The position numbers and the translations under genes were made by a program. From Exiguobacterium aurantiacum DSM 6208 (GTDB taxonomy: Bacteria; Bacillota; Bacilli; Exiguobacteriales; Exiguobacteriaceae), in the NCBI RefSeq assembly GCF_000702585.1, contig NZ_JNIQ01000001.1, forward strand, positions 749,001-813,000: a stretch of DNA of 64,000 nt, in the 5' to 3' direction. Positions 44,251 to 52,348 of the stretch are shown here, piece after piece. A model generated the notes under the pieces. It worked only from the letters and a program-made list of their open reading frames with translations, searched no databases and had not been told where the DNA came from. Numbering within the stretch: the stretch's first letter is position 1; each line of letters begins with the position of its first letter.

Positions 44251-45562
44251 GGGAAGTCACTTCCTTTTTTGTTAGTCGGACATATAATGCGGAGACGAGC
44301 CCTTTGACGATGCTCGAGATGGCGATGCTCCACCAGATGGCGTCGATGCCGAGGTATGGTTCAAGGACGATGGCGAGCGGGATACGGGCGACGGTGAAGA
44401 CGATCGAGATTGTCGCCGGGATTTTCGGCAGACCGATTCCGGAGAAGTAGCCGTTCCCGATCATCTCAAGCGAGGCGAAGATGAGTGATACACCGATGAT
44501 GCGTAAATAACTGGCCCCGATCTCGATCGTCATCGGATCATCGACGAAGGCACGGATGAGCATGTCCGGGAAGGCGAGGAAGACGAGTGTGATCAGCCCG
44601 GTATAGAGCATGCCGAGGCGCGTCGTCACGCGATATCCTTCGTGCACGCGGTCAATTTTCCGGGCACCTAGATTTTGGCCGGTATAGCTCGCGATGGCGC
44701 CGTTCAGTCCGCCGATCATCATGTAGGCGATCGACTCGATTTGAAGGCCGATGCGCTGGGCCGCGATCGCCTCGGTCCCGTATGAACCGATCATGCGGGC
44801 GAGAAAGATGCTGATGACGGTGAACAGGACGCGCTGCGTCGCCATCGGAAAACCGAGGCGGACAATCTCGGTGTAGTCGGCACGGACCGGTGTGACCGTC
44901 TCGTTCCAGTCCAATAGCGCCCGGGCCCGATGCCAAAAGAAGCCGAACATGACGGCGTTGGCGACGAGTGTCGCGAGACCGGCCCCGAGTACGCCCAGCC
45001 CGAACGGATAGATGAAGAGCGGTGACAGCATCATGTTGAGGATGACACCGGTCGCGTTGATTCGCATCGCCGTCGTCGTGTTGCCATAGGCACTGAACAG
45101 GCGGGCGAACAGCAAGTTGTAGAACGAGAACAAGAGCATCGGGGCGCTGACGAGCAAATAGTGATAGGCGAGGCGCTCGACGGGTGGTGCGTTCATATTC
45201 AAGAAGCCGATAAGCGTCGGTCCGAGTGAGACGAGCAGGAGGGCGGACAAAAGCCCGAGCCCGCCGTTCAGCCGTCTGCCGCTCCGTACATAACGTTGAA
45301 TCAAATCATCGTCGCGCTTGCCGACGGCTTGTGACACTTTGATGCCGGCACCGACGACGATCAAAGACTGAACCGCCTGAGCGAGCATAATATAAAAACT
45401 GGCCGCGCCGATACTGGCGACGGCGTCGCTTCCAAGCGCACCGACCCAAAACATATCGACGAGACTGTACGTAAACTGTAAGAGCGAGCTGCCGACGAGC
45501 GGGAGGGCGAGCGCTAAGATGACGCGCTGCACGCTTCCGGTCGTCAAATCGACGGTTTTCAC
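44234..45562 (-). CDS. MATE family multidrug efflux transporter
   Basis: A 442-aa, twelve-helix Na+ or H+ driven drug exporter in two homologous halves. The start is GTG at 45562 (VKTVDLTTGSVQRVI) behind GAAGGGG. ALPLVGSSLLQFTYSLVDMFWVG is the family's first helix. It is co-transcribed with gshAB, an unusual pairing that could link export of conjugates to glutathione. Confidence 0.92.
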   Translation of the reverse strand: MKTVDLTTGSVQRVILALALPLVGSSLLQFTYSLVDMFWVGALGSDAVASIGAASFYIMLAQAVQSLIVVGAGIKVSQAVGKRDDDLIQRYVRSGRRLNGGLGLLSALLLVSLGPTLIGFLNMNAPPVERLAYHYLLVSAPMLLFSFYNLLFARLFSAYGNTTTAMRINATGVILNMMLSPLFIYPFGLGVLGAGLATLVANAVMFGFFWHRARALLDWNETVTPVRADYTEIVRLGFPMATQRVLFTVISIFLARMIGSYGTEAIAAQRIGLQIESIAYMMIGGLNGAIASYTGQNLGARKIDRVHEGYRVTTRLGMLYTGLITLVFLAFPDMLIRAFVDDPMTIEIGASYLRIIGVSLIFASLEMIGNGYFSGIGLPKIPATISIVFTVARIPLAIVLEPYLGIDAIWWSIAISSIVKGLVSALYVRLTKKEVTSLAEAI

Positions 45563-45588
45563 AAAACAAGACCCCTTCAACAAATTAG

Positions 45589-45636
45589 TATATAACCATT
45601 TAGTTATATATAAGCACGACGAGACGAGATTGGCAA
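45589..45636 (-). promoter_or_regulatory. MATE/gshAB promoter with palindromic operator
   Basis: Minus strand TTGCCA (45631-45636), 17 bases, TTATAT (45608-45613). The palindrome TATATAAC-N6-GTTATATA (45589-45610) covers the -10 and start region, the size of a MarR-type operator. Confidence 0.6.
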
Positions 45637-45666
45637 TCGTGACGTCCGACTCGACGAAAAATCGAC

Positions 45667-45696
45667 ACAAAAAAAGGAATTCGCTGTGAATTCCTT
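45667..45696 (-). terminator. Rho-independent terminator
   Basis: AAGGAATTC-GCTGT-GAATTCCTT with an A run on the plus strand; ends the XRE/membrane pair. Confidence 0.85.
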
Positions 45697-46168
45697 AACG
45701 ATTATAAGCACGAATCCACGTCGTCATATAGACGAGGTTCGCGATGATGAGGGTGGCGACGAGCGCGAACACCGGATACGTCGGCCACGCTGTTTGAAAT
45801 ACCGGGTAGAAGAAGAACGTGAGCATGAAGAACGGGACCGAGATGTTGAACGAGACGTACGCCGCTTTCGTCGCTTTCGCTGTGATCAACGCCTCGCGTT
45901 CATCGACTTCGCTGAATTCGGTCATACGGACCGACCATTGACCGAAGCTCATCTGTTGATTCGGACGCGTCCGGAACGAATAGATCGTCCAGACGATAAA
46001 GAAGACGATCAACAAAACGAACGGCAAGAGGTTGAACTCTAGCTCGAACACGCCGGCTTCAAGGGCAGCCATCGACCGGGTGATCGTCGAGGCGAATGAC
46101 GCCACGGTGAACGCCATCAAGACGTATAAGATGATACTCGAGATGGATTGAACGATGACACGTTTCAT
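45695..46168 (-). CDS. Four-helix membrane protein, XRE partner
   Basis: A 157-aa protein with four hydrophobic helices and a short cytosolic loop (TRPNQQMSFGQWSVRMTEFS, then EVDEREALIT). The DEREALI pattern is usual in DUF2178-like membrane proteins that pair with small XRE regulators. Its start overlaps the regulator stop by 4 bases. Function unknown. Confidence 0.75.
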   Translation of the reverse strand: MKRVIVQSISSIILYVLMAFTVASFASTITRSMAALEAGVFELEFNLLPFVLLIVFFIVWTIYSFRTRPNQQMSFGQWSVRMTEFSEVDEREALITAKATKAAYVSFNISVPFFMLTFFFYPVFQTAWPTYPVFALVATLIIANLVYMTTWIRAYNR

Positions 46169-46374
46169 TTTGTTTCCTCCTCAATTGTAAAAATAGATTC
46201 GACCGGCTCCTCGAACACGCGGGCGATTTGCATCGCGAGCATGAGGGAGGGCGTGTAACTCCCTTTCTCGAGCGAGATGATCGTCTGTCTCGTCACGCCG
46301 ACTTTGGTCGCAAGGTCGCCTTGCGTCAATTGATGCCGGGCCCGCAACTCTTTGACACGATTGGCTAATGGCAT
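46165..46374 (-). CDS. XRE-type DNA-binding regulator, 69 aa
   Basis: A single HTH_3 domain: RVKELRARHQLTQGDLATKVGVTRQTIISLEKG with both helices clear. Such small regulators often repress their own operon. Two direct repeats 21 bases apart lie just upstream. Confidence 0.92.
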   Translation of the reverse strand: MPLANRVKELRARHQLTQGDLATKVGVTRQTIISLEKGSYTPSLMLAMQIARVFEEPVESIFTIEEETK

Positions 46375-46415
46375 GGCGCCACCTCATTTCCTGTTTCTAA
46401 CAACAGTGTAAAACA

Positions 46416-46446
46416 AACTTTACTTTATGTAAATTTAACTTTACTT
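46416..46446. repeat. Direct repeats, candidate XRE operator
   Basis: AACTTTACTT at 46416-46425 and again at 46437-46446, exactly 21 bases (two helical turns) apart, between the XRE gene and the divergent dioxygenase gene. Confidence 0.5.
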
Positions 46447-46492
46447 ATTTAGTGGTGGTACAATAGAATCAAACGGGAAAGGGGAGAAACCG

Positions 46493-47425
46493 ATGAAGGC
46501 GATTTTAGGGCAGCACCACGTCTCGGCGATGACAGGGGACGCGTGGAAGAACTTGCGATTTTACACGGAGGTTTTAGGCATGAGGCTCGTCAAAAAGACG
46601 GTCAATCAAGACGATCCGTCGATGTACCACTTGTTTTACGCGGATGAAATGGGGACGCCGGGGACCGACTTGACGTTCTTCGAACTGCCGTTTCTCGGAC
46701 AGACGTATCGAGGAAGCAGCAGCATCTCGCGGACAGCGCTTCGGGTGCCGGCAGGGGCATTGCCGTACTGGCTGGAGCGGTTTGCCGAATTCGATGTCCT
46801 GCATGATCCGGTAGAGGAGGTACTCGGCCGACCGACGCTGGATTTCGAGGACGGGGAAGGACAGCGCCTCTGTCTCGTCGAGGGCGGGTCAGGGACACCA
46901 TGGAAAAATGGACCGGTGCCGGAGGACGTCGCCATCTTCGGGCTCGGCTTCAGTGAATGGACGGTGCGACGGATCGAGAAGACGGAACGGGTGTTGACGG
47001 ACGTGCTCGGTTATCGCTTCGCGTCCGCATTCGAGCGAAACGGTCAGACGGTACGTGTCTTCGAGACAGGTGACGGGGGCGTGGCGACGGAGATTCATCT
47101 CGTCAATCGTCCCGATGTCCCGTCGGAGCGACCGGGTCGGGGCAGTGTCCATCACGTCGCCATTCGCGTCGAAGATGATTTAGAGATGGAGCGTTGGGTC
47201 GAGCGGCTCGATTCATTCAGCATCAGCCACTCGGGACTGATCGACCGCTACTATTTCAAGTCGATTTACTTCCGTGAACCGAGCGGGATTTTGGTCGAGC
47301 TCGCGACAGACGGGCCCGGCTTTGCGACCGATGAGCCGGTCGAGACGCTAGGGGAGCGGTTGGCCTTGCCGCCATTTCTTGAGCCACGACGAGCGGAAAT
47401 CGAGGCGAAATTGAAGCCGTTATAA
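46493..47425 (+). CDS. Ring-cleaving dioxygenase, MhqO-like
   Basis: A 310-aa protein of two VOC domains with HHVSAMTGDAWKNLRFYTEVLGM, VHHVAIRV and GILVELATDGPGF, supplying two histidines and a glutamate for iron or another metal. Relatives in Bacillus (MhqO, MhqA) act on hydroquinones and catechols. TACAAT (46459-46464) is a possible -10. GGGAAAGGGGAGAAA precedes the ATG. Confidence 0.88.
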   Translation: MKAILGQHHVSAMTGDAWKNLRFYTEVLGMRLVKKTVNQDDPSMYHLFYADEMGTPGTDLTFFELPFLGQTYRGSSSISRTALRVPAGALPYWLERFAEFDVLHDPVEEVLGRPTLDFEDGEGQRLCLVEGGSGTPWKNGPVPEDVAIFGLGFSEWTVRRIEKTERVLTDVLGYRFASAFERNGQTVRVFETGDGGVATEIHLVNRPDVPSERPGRGSVHHVAIRVEDDLEMERWVERLDSFSISHSGLIDRYYFKSIYFREPSGILVELATDGPGFATDEPVETLGERLALPPFLEPRRAEIEAKLKPL

Positions 47426-47429
47426 GCAA

Positions 47430-47464
47430 AGAGCCGACAGACTCGTTTAGTCCGTCGGCTTTTG
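47430..47464. terminator. Bidirectional terminator
   Basis: AAGAGCCGAC.GACT / AGTC.GTCGGCTTTTG between the dioxygenase and nsrR. Confidence 0.85.
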
Positions 47465-47887
47465 TACGCCTAAAAATAGCGCCAGTTCGTTCGTCCGGTT
47501 GGCGACGAGGTCGGCGATCGTGTAACGGTCGAGCACGTGCAGGAAGGCGAGCATCGCCTCGTTCAACACGCTCCGCAAGTCACACGCGGGTGCGATGACA
47601 CAGCGGCCTTCGCCGAAACACTCGACGAGCTCGAACGGTTCCATCGTTCGGACGACGTCGCCGACGTTGATGTCTTCCATCGGTCGGGCAAGTCGGAAAC
47701 CGCCGCCGCGTCCGCGCACCGATTCGAGATACCCGTGCTTACCGAGCTCATAGACGACTTTCATGACGTGGTTCTTCGAGATTTGATATTGGTCCGCCAC
47801 TTCTTGGATCGTCACGAGACGATGGGAGAACGTGGCGCTATACATGAGCGTTCGGAGTGCGTAGTCGCACGTTTGCGTGAGCCGCAT
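47447..47887 (-). CDS. nsrR: Nitric-oxide-sensing repressor NsrR (Rrf2)
   Basis: A 146-aa Rrf2 protein. The wHTH is in QEVADQYQISKNHVMKVVYEL; Cys90, Cys96 and Cys102 (C-x5-C-x5-C) match the Fe-S ligands of NsrR. It stands divergent from hmp, its usual target. NO attack on the cluster should release DNA. Confidence 0.92.
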   Translation of the reverse strand: MRLTQTCDYALRTLMYSATFSHRLVTIQEVADQYQISKNHVMKVVYELGKHGYLESVRGRGGGFRLARPMEDINVGDVVRTMEPFELVECFGEGRCVIAPACDLRSVLNEAMLAFLHVLDRYTIADLVANRTNELALFLGVQKPTD

Positions 47888-47988
47888 GAAATCACCTCTT
47901 CATCCGTCCATTGTACAAGACATCCCGTAAAAGCGCGACGATGGAAGATGTGAAAAAAGCGTGGCGGATTCAAGTCGGAAATTCGAAC

Positions 47989-48020
47989 TTGTGATTAAAC
48001 AAGTATTTTATATATTGCTT
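47989..48020 (+). promoter_or_regulatory. hmp promoter and candidate NsrR site
   Basis: TTGTGA (47989-47994), 16 bases, TATATT (48011-48016). The A/T-rich partial palindrome AAGTATTTTATATATTGCTT (48001-48020) covers the -10 and fits an NsrR site loosely. CTTGT/ACAAG (47988-48003) is a second dyad. Confidence 0.55.
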
Positions 48021-48076
48021 TTAGAGTGACGTAACTCACATAATGGACGTGTACTTTCAAAAAGGGGGAAACACGT

Positions 48077-49177
48077 ATGTTAGATCAACAAACGATGGAT
48101 ATCGTTAAAGCGACGGCGCCGGTCTTGAAAGACCACGGTGTCGCCATCACGAGTCACTTTTATAAGCGCATGTTCGAAAATAACCCGGAAGTTCGTCACT
48201 TCTTCAACCATACGAACCAACAACGCGGCCGTCAGCCAGAGGCGCTCGCGAATGCCGTCTATGCGGCAGCTGTCCATATCGATCGGCTCGAAGCGATCTT
48301 GCCGGCCATCCAACCGGCGCTTCATAAACATAAAAGTTTGAACATCCGGCCGGAACATTATCCGATTGTCGGTGAGAACTTGCTCGGGGCGATTCAAGAC
48401 GTGCTCGGTGAAGCGGCCACACCGGACATCATCGATGCGTGGGCGAAAGCGTACGGTGTCATCGCCGACGTCTTCATCTCGCTCGAGAAACAGATGTATG
48501 AGGAGGCGCCTTGGCTCGGCTTCAAGCCGTTCACAGTCGCTGAAGTGATCGAGGATACGCCGGAAGTAAAACGATTCCGCCTTGTCGCCAACGATGGCGT
48601 CGTCGGGACGGCCATCCCCGGTCAATACATTTCGGTCCAAGCCCGCATCGAAGGGGAAGACATTTTGCACCACCGTCAATACAGCGTCGTCGAGACGACA
48701 GCAGACGGCTACTGGATTGCGCCGAAAGCAGAAGGACTCGTCTCGAACTGGCTCCATGCTCAGACGGTCGGTACAGAGATCCCAGTGAGCGCGCCAGCTG
48801 GTGAATTCGTCCTCGAAGCGTCGGAGCGTCCGCTCACGCTCGTCGCCGGCGGCATCGGCATCACGCCGCTCTTCAACATGGCGAAGACAGCGCTCGGTGA
48901 AGGCCGTTCGGTCACACTATTGCATGCGGTCCGCAGCACGAACCTCCGTCCGCTCGGTAAAGAGCTCGACGAACTTGTGAACGACGGACTCGAGCTCATC
49001 ACACACGTCGACGACGTATCAGGCTGCATGAGCGCGGCACAGCTTGAGGCACTCGATGTCGATGGACATGACGTCTACACGTGTGGCCCGACGGCAATGA
49101 TGGAGACGGTCGTGCAAACGATCCCGCACGCCCGTTACGAGTTCTTCGGCCCATCGGCCACCCTCGCGCGGACATAA
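48077..49177 (+). CDS. hmp: Flavohemoglobin, NO dioxygenase
   Basis: Oxidises NO to nitrate with O2 and NAD(P)H. The globin part (1-135) has Tyr29 (B10) and the proximal His85. The FAD part has RQYSVVET and the NAD part GGIGITPLFNMA and TCGPTAMM. At 366 aa it is about 35 residues shorter than Bacillus or E. coli Hmp; the loss is spread over the reductase half and all motifs stay. AAAGGGGGAAA precedes the ATG. Confidence 0.95.
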   Translation: MLDQQTMDIVKATAPVLKDHGVAITSHFYKRMFENNPEVRHFFNHTNQQRGRQPEALANAVYAAAVHIDRLEAILPAIQPALHKHKSLNIRPEHYPIVGENLLGAIQDVLGEAATPDIIDAWAKAYGVIADVFISLEKQMYEEAPWLGFKPFTVAEVIEDTPEVKRFRLVANDGVVGTAIPGQYISVQARIEGEDILHHRQYSVVETTADGYWIAPKAEGLVSNWLHAQTVGTEIPVSAPAGEFVLEASERPLTLVAGGIGITPLFNMAKTALGEGRSVTLLHAVRSTNLRPLGKELDELVNDGLELITHVDDVSGCMSAAQLEALDVDGHDVYTCGPTAMMETVVQTIPHARYEFFGPSATLART

Positions 49178-49209
49178 GAAAAGACGACCGCCAAAGCAGT
49201 CGTCACACT

Positions 49210-49240
49210 ACCGCACACCGGTCATCGGTTTGCGGTTTTT
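49210..49240 (+). terminator. Rho-independent terminator
   Basis: ACCGCA.ACCG-GTCAT-CGGT.TGCGGT then TTTTT, after hmp. Confidence 0.8.
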
Positions 49241-49248
49241 ATATGTCG

Positions 49249-49662
49249 TCAATACGTCAAGCTCGCTGCGACGATGATGCCAACGACGAGCGAGGCCGAG
49301 AAGAGGCTGAGGCCGACGGCGAGGTTGCCGTTCTCGACTTCTTTCTCCAAGTTCACGCCAGGCGTGAGCACGTACTCGAACGTCCAAAACGCGAGCACTT
49401 GGGCGAGGATCCCGACGATGCCCCAAATGAAGGCATCGAGCAAGTTGACGCTGTTCGCCCATACCGTGTAGATGACGATGGCGAGACCGAGCGCCTTGCC
49501 CCATAGTTTCAAGGCGACGGCGACGTTGCCGGCTTTGATCAGTTTTCGTTCTGAATACTTCGTCGTCAAGGCGAAGACGACGAGACCAATCAAGATGAGG
49601 GCAAACCCCGTACCGAGGTGGGCCAAAAAGCTCAAAATCGAATCGAGCGTGATGAACGTCAT
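49249..49662 (-). CDS. DUF350 membrane protein
   Basis: A 137-aa protein with four helices and the DUF350 repeat layout: GFALILIGLVVFALTTKY, GNVAVALKLWGKALGLAI, and a repeat of the same plan with GNLAVGLSLFSASLVVGI. DUF350 proteins sit next to glutathionylspermidine-synthase-like ATP-grasp genes in many bacteria (yjfL-yjfC in E. coli). Its start overlaps that gene here (ATGA). Last gene of a four-gene coupled operon. Confidence 0.9.
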   Translation of the reverse strand: MTFITLDSILSFLAHLGTGFALILIGLVVFALTTKYSERKLIKAGNVAVALKLWGKALGLAIVIYTVWANSVNLLDAFIWGIVGILAQVLAFWTFEYVLTPGVNLEKEVENGNLAVGLSLFSASLVVGIIVAASLTY

Positions 49663-50882
49663 GAGTTATTCTCCTTTTGTGTGCCGATGGCTAAGTAGTA
49701 GGACTGGTTGTTCGTGATCATGCTGCCGGCCCGCGCGCCGAGCGCGGACGGGCGACCGTTCAAACAAAAACAACCGATCATATAATGCGTGTCGATCGTG
49801 CCATTCACCGTGTTCGTCTTCCGGACCGGCAACTCATCGAATCGTTGAAAGACGGCCGTCTCGTTCGCATACGTTTGAAGCGCTTCTTTATGGAACGGCG
49901 TGCCGTCCTTCTCGTACAAGATGACCGAGTCCCCTTCACGTCCGAAGGCGGGCTTTTGCACGTAGGCACTCTGATTTAAAAACGGGTCGGGCTCGAGGTA
50001 GGTCGGCAAAAAGTACGTGCGGATGATGGCACGTTCTGTCTCATCGAAGAACATCTCGTTTTCGTATAGCTCCCAAATGAACGCTTGCACGCCCTTAGAC
50101 TGCATGAGGAACGCCGATAACGGATTGAGGAGCGAGACATGTTTCGCCTCGTTCAGTTCGAGCAGGCGAACGCCGATCTGCGTCCCGTCCGGTGCCACGT
50201 CATCGACCAGATGCTCGACCGGGTACGTCTGCCGATACAAGACGTCGACCCGCTCACCGGAAGGCGTATACACCCCGTCACGTTCGACGAGAAGTTCGTG
50301 CAGGGCGACGAATTCGGACGGCAAATCGAGCGTCTCTTGAAGGAAACGCGTCGTCCATTTGTCCTCGATGTTGTCGTCATGGGCCGTGAAGACGATTTTC
50401 GGCGTCCCGCCTTTCGCGAGCCGCTGCCACGCGGCGATGATTGCTTTCCGTAGCTCGCTTCGAAGCAACTCGGTTGCGCCGACGTTTGGGTCGTCGAGTC
50501 CAAATGCTGTCGTCACGTACCGGTTCACGTCGAACAGTTCTTTAATGAATGTCGGCGTGTCGGCATTGAATTCCATCAGCTTGAGCGCGCCGTCTTTCAC
50601 GATCCAGTCGTAGCGGCCGATGATCGTCTCTTGCGGGAGCGCCTTGTCCCGAAGGAACGGCAGGCTCGCCTCCGGGTAACCGAGGAGACGGAGCGTCTCG
50701 TCCGGCAGCGTCCGCAGCAGCCGGTTCGCCTTGCGGAAAATCATGTCGACGTCACGTGTCGCCGTACGAATCCGCTCGACTTCCTCTTTTGAATAGACGA
50801 GACAGTCATAGAGCGCATACTCTTCCTCGTTCAAATCCGGCCAAAAGTAAGGGATTTGCGCGAACAAGGCGTCACGGTTCAT
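49659..50882 (-). CDS. Glutathionylspermidine-synthase-like ATP-grasp ligase
   Basis: A 407-aa GSP_synth domain protein related to E. coli YgiC/YjfC. GRYDWIVKDGALKLMEFNADTP is the conserved core; LELNEAKHVSLLNP and YVQKPAFGREGDSVIL are the ATP-grasp loops. There is no amidase domain as in true GspSA. The products of this branch are not established; peptide or polyamine ligation is suspected. Coupled on both sides by ATGA overlaps. Confidence 0.9.
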   Translation of the reverse strand: MNRDALFAQIPYFWPDLNEEEYALYDCLVYSKEEVERIRTATRDVDMIFRKANRLLRTLPDETLRLLGYPEASLPFLRDKALPQETIIGRYDWIVKDGALKLMEFNADTPTFIKELFDVNRYVTTAFGLDDPNVGATELLRSELRKAIIAAWQRLAKGGTPKIVFTAHDDNIEDKWTTRFLQETLDLPSEFVALHELLVERDGVYTPSGERVDVLYRQTYPVEHLVDDVAPDGTQIGVRLLELNEAKHVSLLNPLSAFLMQSKGVQAFIWELYENEMFFDETERAIIRTYFLPTYLEPDPFLNQSAYVQKPAFGREGDSVILYEKDGTPFHKEALQTYANETAVFQRFDELPVRKTNTVNGTIDTHYMIGCFCLNGRPSALGARAGSMITNNQSYYLAIGTQKENNS

Positions 50883-51244
50883 CCGCCGAAGCCGCCTTTT
50901 GAGCCGCTGCCGAGACCCGAGTTAGAACTTGGGTTCGACCGGTTCGGCGTGATGCTGCTCGCGCCGCCGTTCGAGCGATAGTTTTGGTACGTCGACGAGT
51001 TTTTTAACGAACTCTTGGAATTGAACAGGCTGCCGAGTAAAAAGAAGCTGCCGAAGTGCGGGGAGCGCCGGTCGTCACAATAATACGACTCGGTCTCCGC
51101 ATCCCATTCCCAATCGTCGCACTCGTAACCGGTCGGCTCTTCCGGGAGCGTCGCTTGTTCCGTCTCGTCCATCCCACAGGCGGCGAGGGAGGCGGTCAAT
51201 ACAGCGGCCGACAGACCGCTCAAAATTTTCTTGCTCGTCTTCAT
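50879..51244 (-). CDS. Small lipoprotein, YgiB-like
   Basis: A 121-aa lipoprotein: signal with lipobox LAAC (Cys23), an acidic aromatic patch with two cysteines (YECDDWEWDAETESYYCDD), then a serine/asparagine/glycine-rich tail ending GGFGG. The layout (lipobox, short Cys patch, glycine tail) parallels DUF1190/YgiB, which pairs with YgiC in E. coli; the sequence match is weak. It could be the substrate of the ATP-grasp enzyme, which is inference. Confidence 0.75.
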   Translation of the reverse strand: MKTSKKILSGLSAAVLTASLAACGMDETEQATLPEEPTGYECDDWEWDAETESYYCDDRRSPHFGSFFLLGSLFNSKSSLKNSSTYQNYRSNGGASSITPNRSNPSSNSGLGSGSKGGFGG

Positions 51245-51699
51245 GTTGTTTCCTCCAATGTATAACCAGTCGGGGTGACATAGAGCACATAGGCGCCACG
51301 GTCTTCATCCGTTTCGGCCGAGTCACGTTCATATTCGTTGCCGCCGACATACACGTACTGGCTGCCGAGCATGGCAAGGGCGTCCAAGTGACGGTCGACA
51401 TAATACGCTTCAAGGAGCGGGTTGTCGAACCGGTCGTCGAGCGTGCGAATTTCGACTTTGATGTCGTCGGTCTCTTTTTTGTCGACCGGGCCTTCCGTGT
51501 AACGGTCGACGTAAATCAAAAAGTACTGCTCGCCTTCGAGCGCGGACGAACGTTGTTTATACGTCATGCCGTCCTTGACGAAAAACTCGCATTCACGCCG
51601 GGCGAGTACTTCATCGAGCCCGAGCGATGTATAATGGTAGAGCGGCTCAAACGACAGCTCATTTTTATAGAGTCGGTATTCTAAAACGATGGAATTCAT
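51241..51699 (-). CDS. Unknown protein, 152 aa, first gene of ATP-grasp operon
   Basis: An acidic, tyrosine-rich soluble protein (SFEPLYHYTSLGL, YVYVGGNEYER) without signal peptide or cysteines in motifs. AAAGGA precedes the ATG. Its stop overlaps the lipoprotein start. It takes the place that DUF4178 or DUF2491 proteins hold in related operons elsewhere, but I see no homology to them. Confidence 0.65.
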   Translation of the reverse strand: MNSIVLEYRLYKNELSFEPLYHYTSLGLDEVLARRECEFFVKDGMTYKQRSSALEGEQYFLIYVDRYTEGPVDKKETDDIKVEIRTLDDRFDNPLLEAYYVDRHLDALAMLGSQYVYVGGNEYERDSAETDEDRGAYVLYVTPTGYTLEETT

Positions 51700-51724
51700 A
51701 AGTCAGTCCTTTCTTTTTTCTATC

Positions 51725-51753
51725 TATACGGAACCGAGTCGAGACGGGTTTCG
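51725..51753 (-). promoter_or_regulatory. Candidate ECF-sigma (SigW-like) promoter
   Basis: Minus strand CGAAAC (51748-51753), 17 bases, CGTATA (51725-51730). SigW promoters read TGAAAC-N16-CGTA. It is 25 bases ahead of the first gene of the ATP-grasp operon. Confidence 0.45.
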
Positions 51754-51802
51754 TAAACCAATTGAGTTGTTACTAGTATATCCGAGAAAGCGAGTGATTT
51801 CA

Positions 51803-52348
51803 GTGCATATCTTTTTTCGCGTTTGGCGCGGATTGTCCAAACTGTCTTTTTTGAACATCGTGCTCGCCTCGCTCGTCATCATCTTGACGGGTACGCTCGT
51901 CGGGTATTGGGTGGAGCCGGAGACGTTCCCGTCGTTGTTCGACTCGTTCTGGTGGACGATGACGACGCTCACGACGGTCGGCTACGGTGACTTTTTCCCG
52001 TCATCGGTCGCCGGGCGTTGGCTCGGGATTTTTTTGTTCTTATTCGGGATCGGGATTATCGGGGCGTTGATTGGAAAGCTCGTTGAAGTCGGTGCGACGT
52101 TTCAACGGTTAAAACGGGAGGGGAAACTCATGTATCGAGGAGAAGGCCATTACGTCTATATCGGGTGGTCACCGAAGACGAAGAAGGCGATCGATGAAGT
52201 GCTCGGTCAAGGCGTCACGCTCATGGCCGTCAACGACCGGCTCGACTACGCGACCGTGCTCGACACACCGCTCGAAGCGAGCGACATGTTATACGTCGTC
52301 TGTCACGACGACACGTGGGAACGATTGAATGGACGAGGAGGAATGTAA
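51803..52348 (+). CDS. Two-helix potassium channel
   Basis: A 181-aa ion-channel protein: helix 1 (about 15-36), pore helix with the K+ filter TVGYGD at 58-63, helix 2 (about 72-94), then a short cytosolic domain (GHYVYIGWSPKTKKAIDEVL) like a cut-down RCK/TrkA-N. I chose GTG at 51803; its ribosome binding site is weak, and a longer start further left cannot be excluded. It diverges from the ATP-grasp operon, whose relatives elsewhere also keep such channels. Confidence 0.85.
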   Translation: MHIFFRVWRGLSKLSFLNIVLASLVIILTGTLVGYWVEPETFPSLFDSFWWTMTTLTTVGYGDFFPSSVAGRWLGIFLFLFGIGIIGALIGKLVEVGATFQRLKREGKLMYRGEGHYVYIGWSPKTKKAIDEVLGQGVTLMAVNDRLDYATVLDTPLEASDMLYVVCHDDTWERLNGRGGM

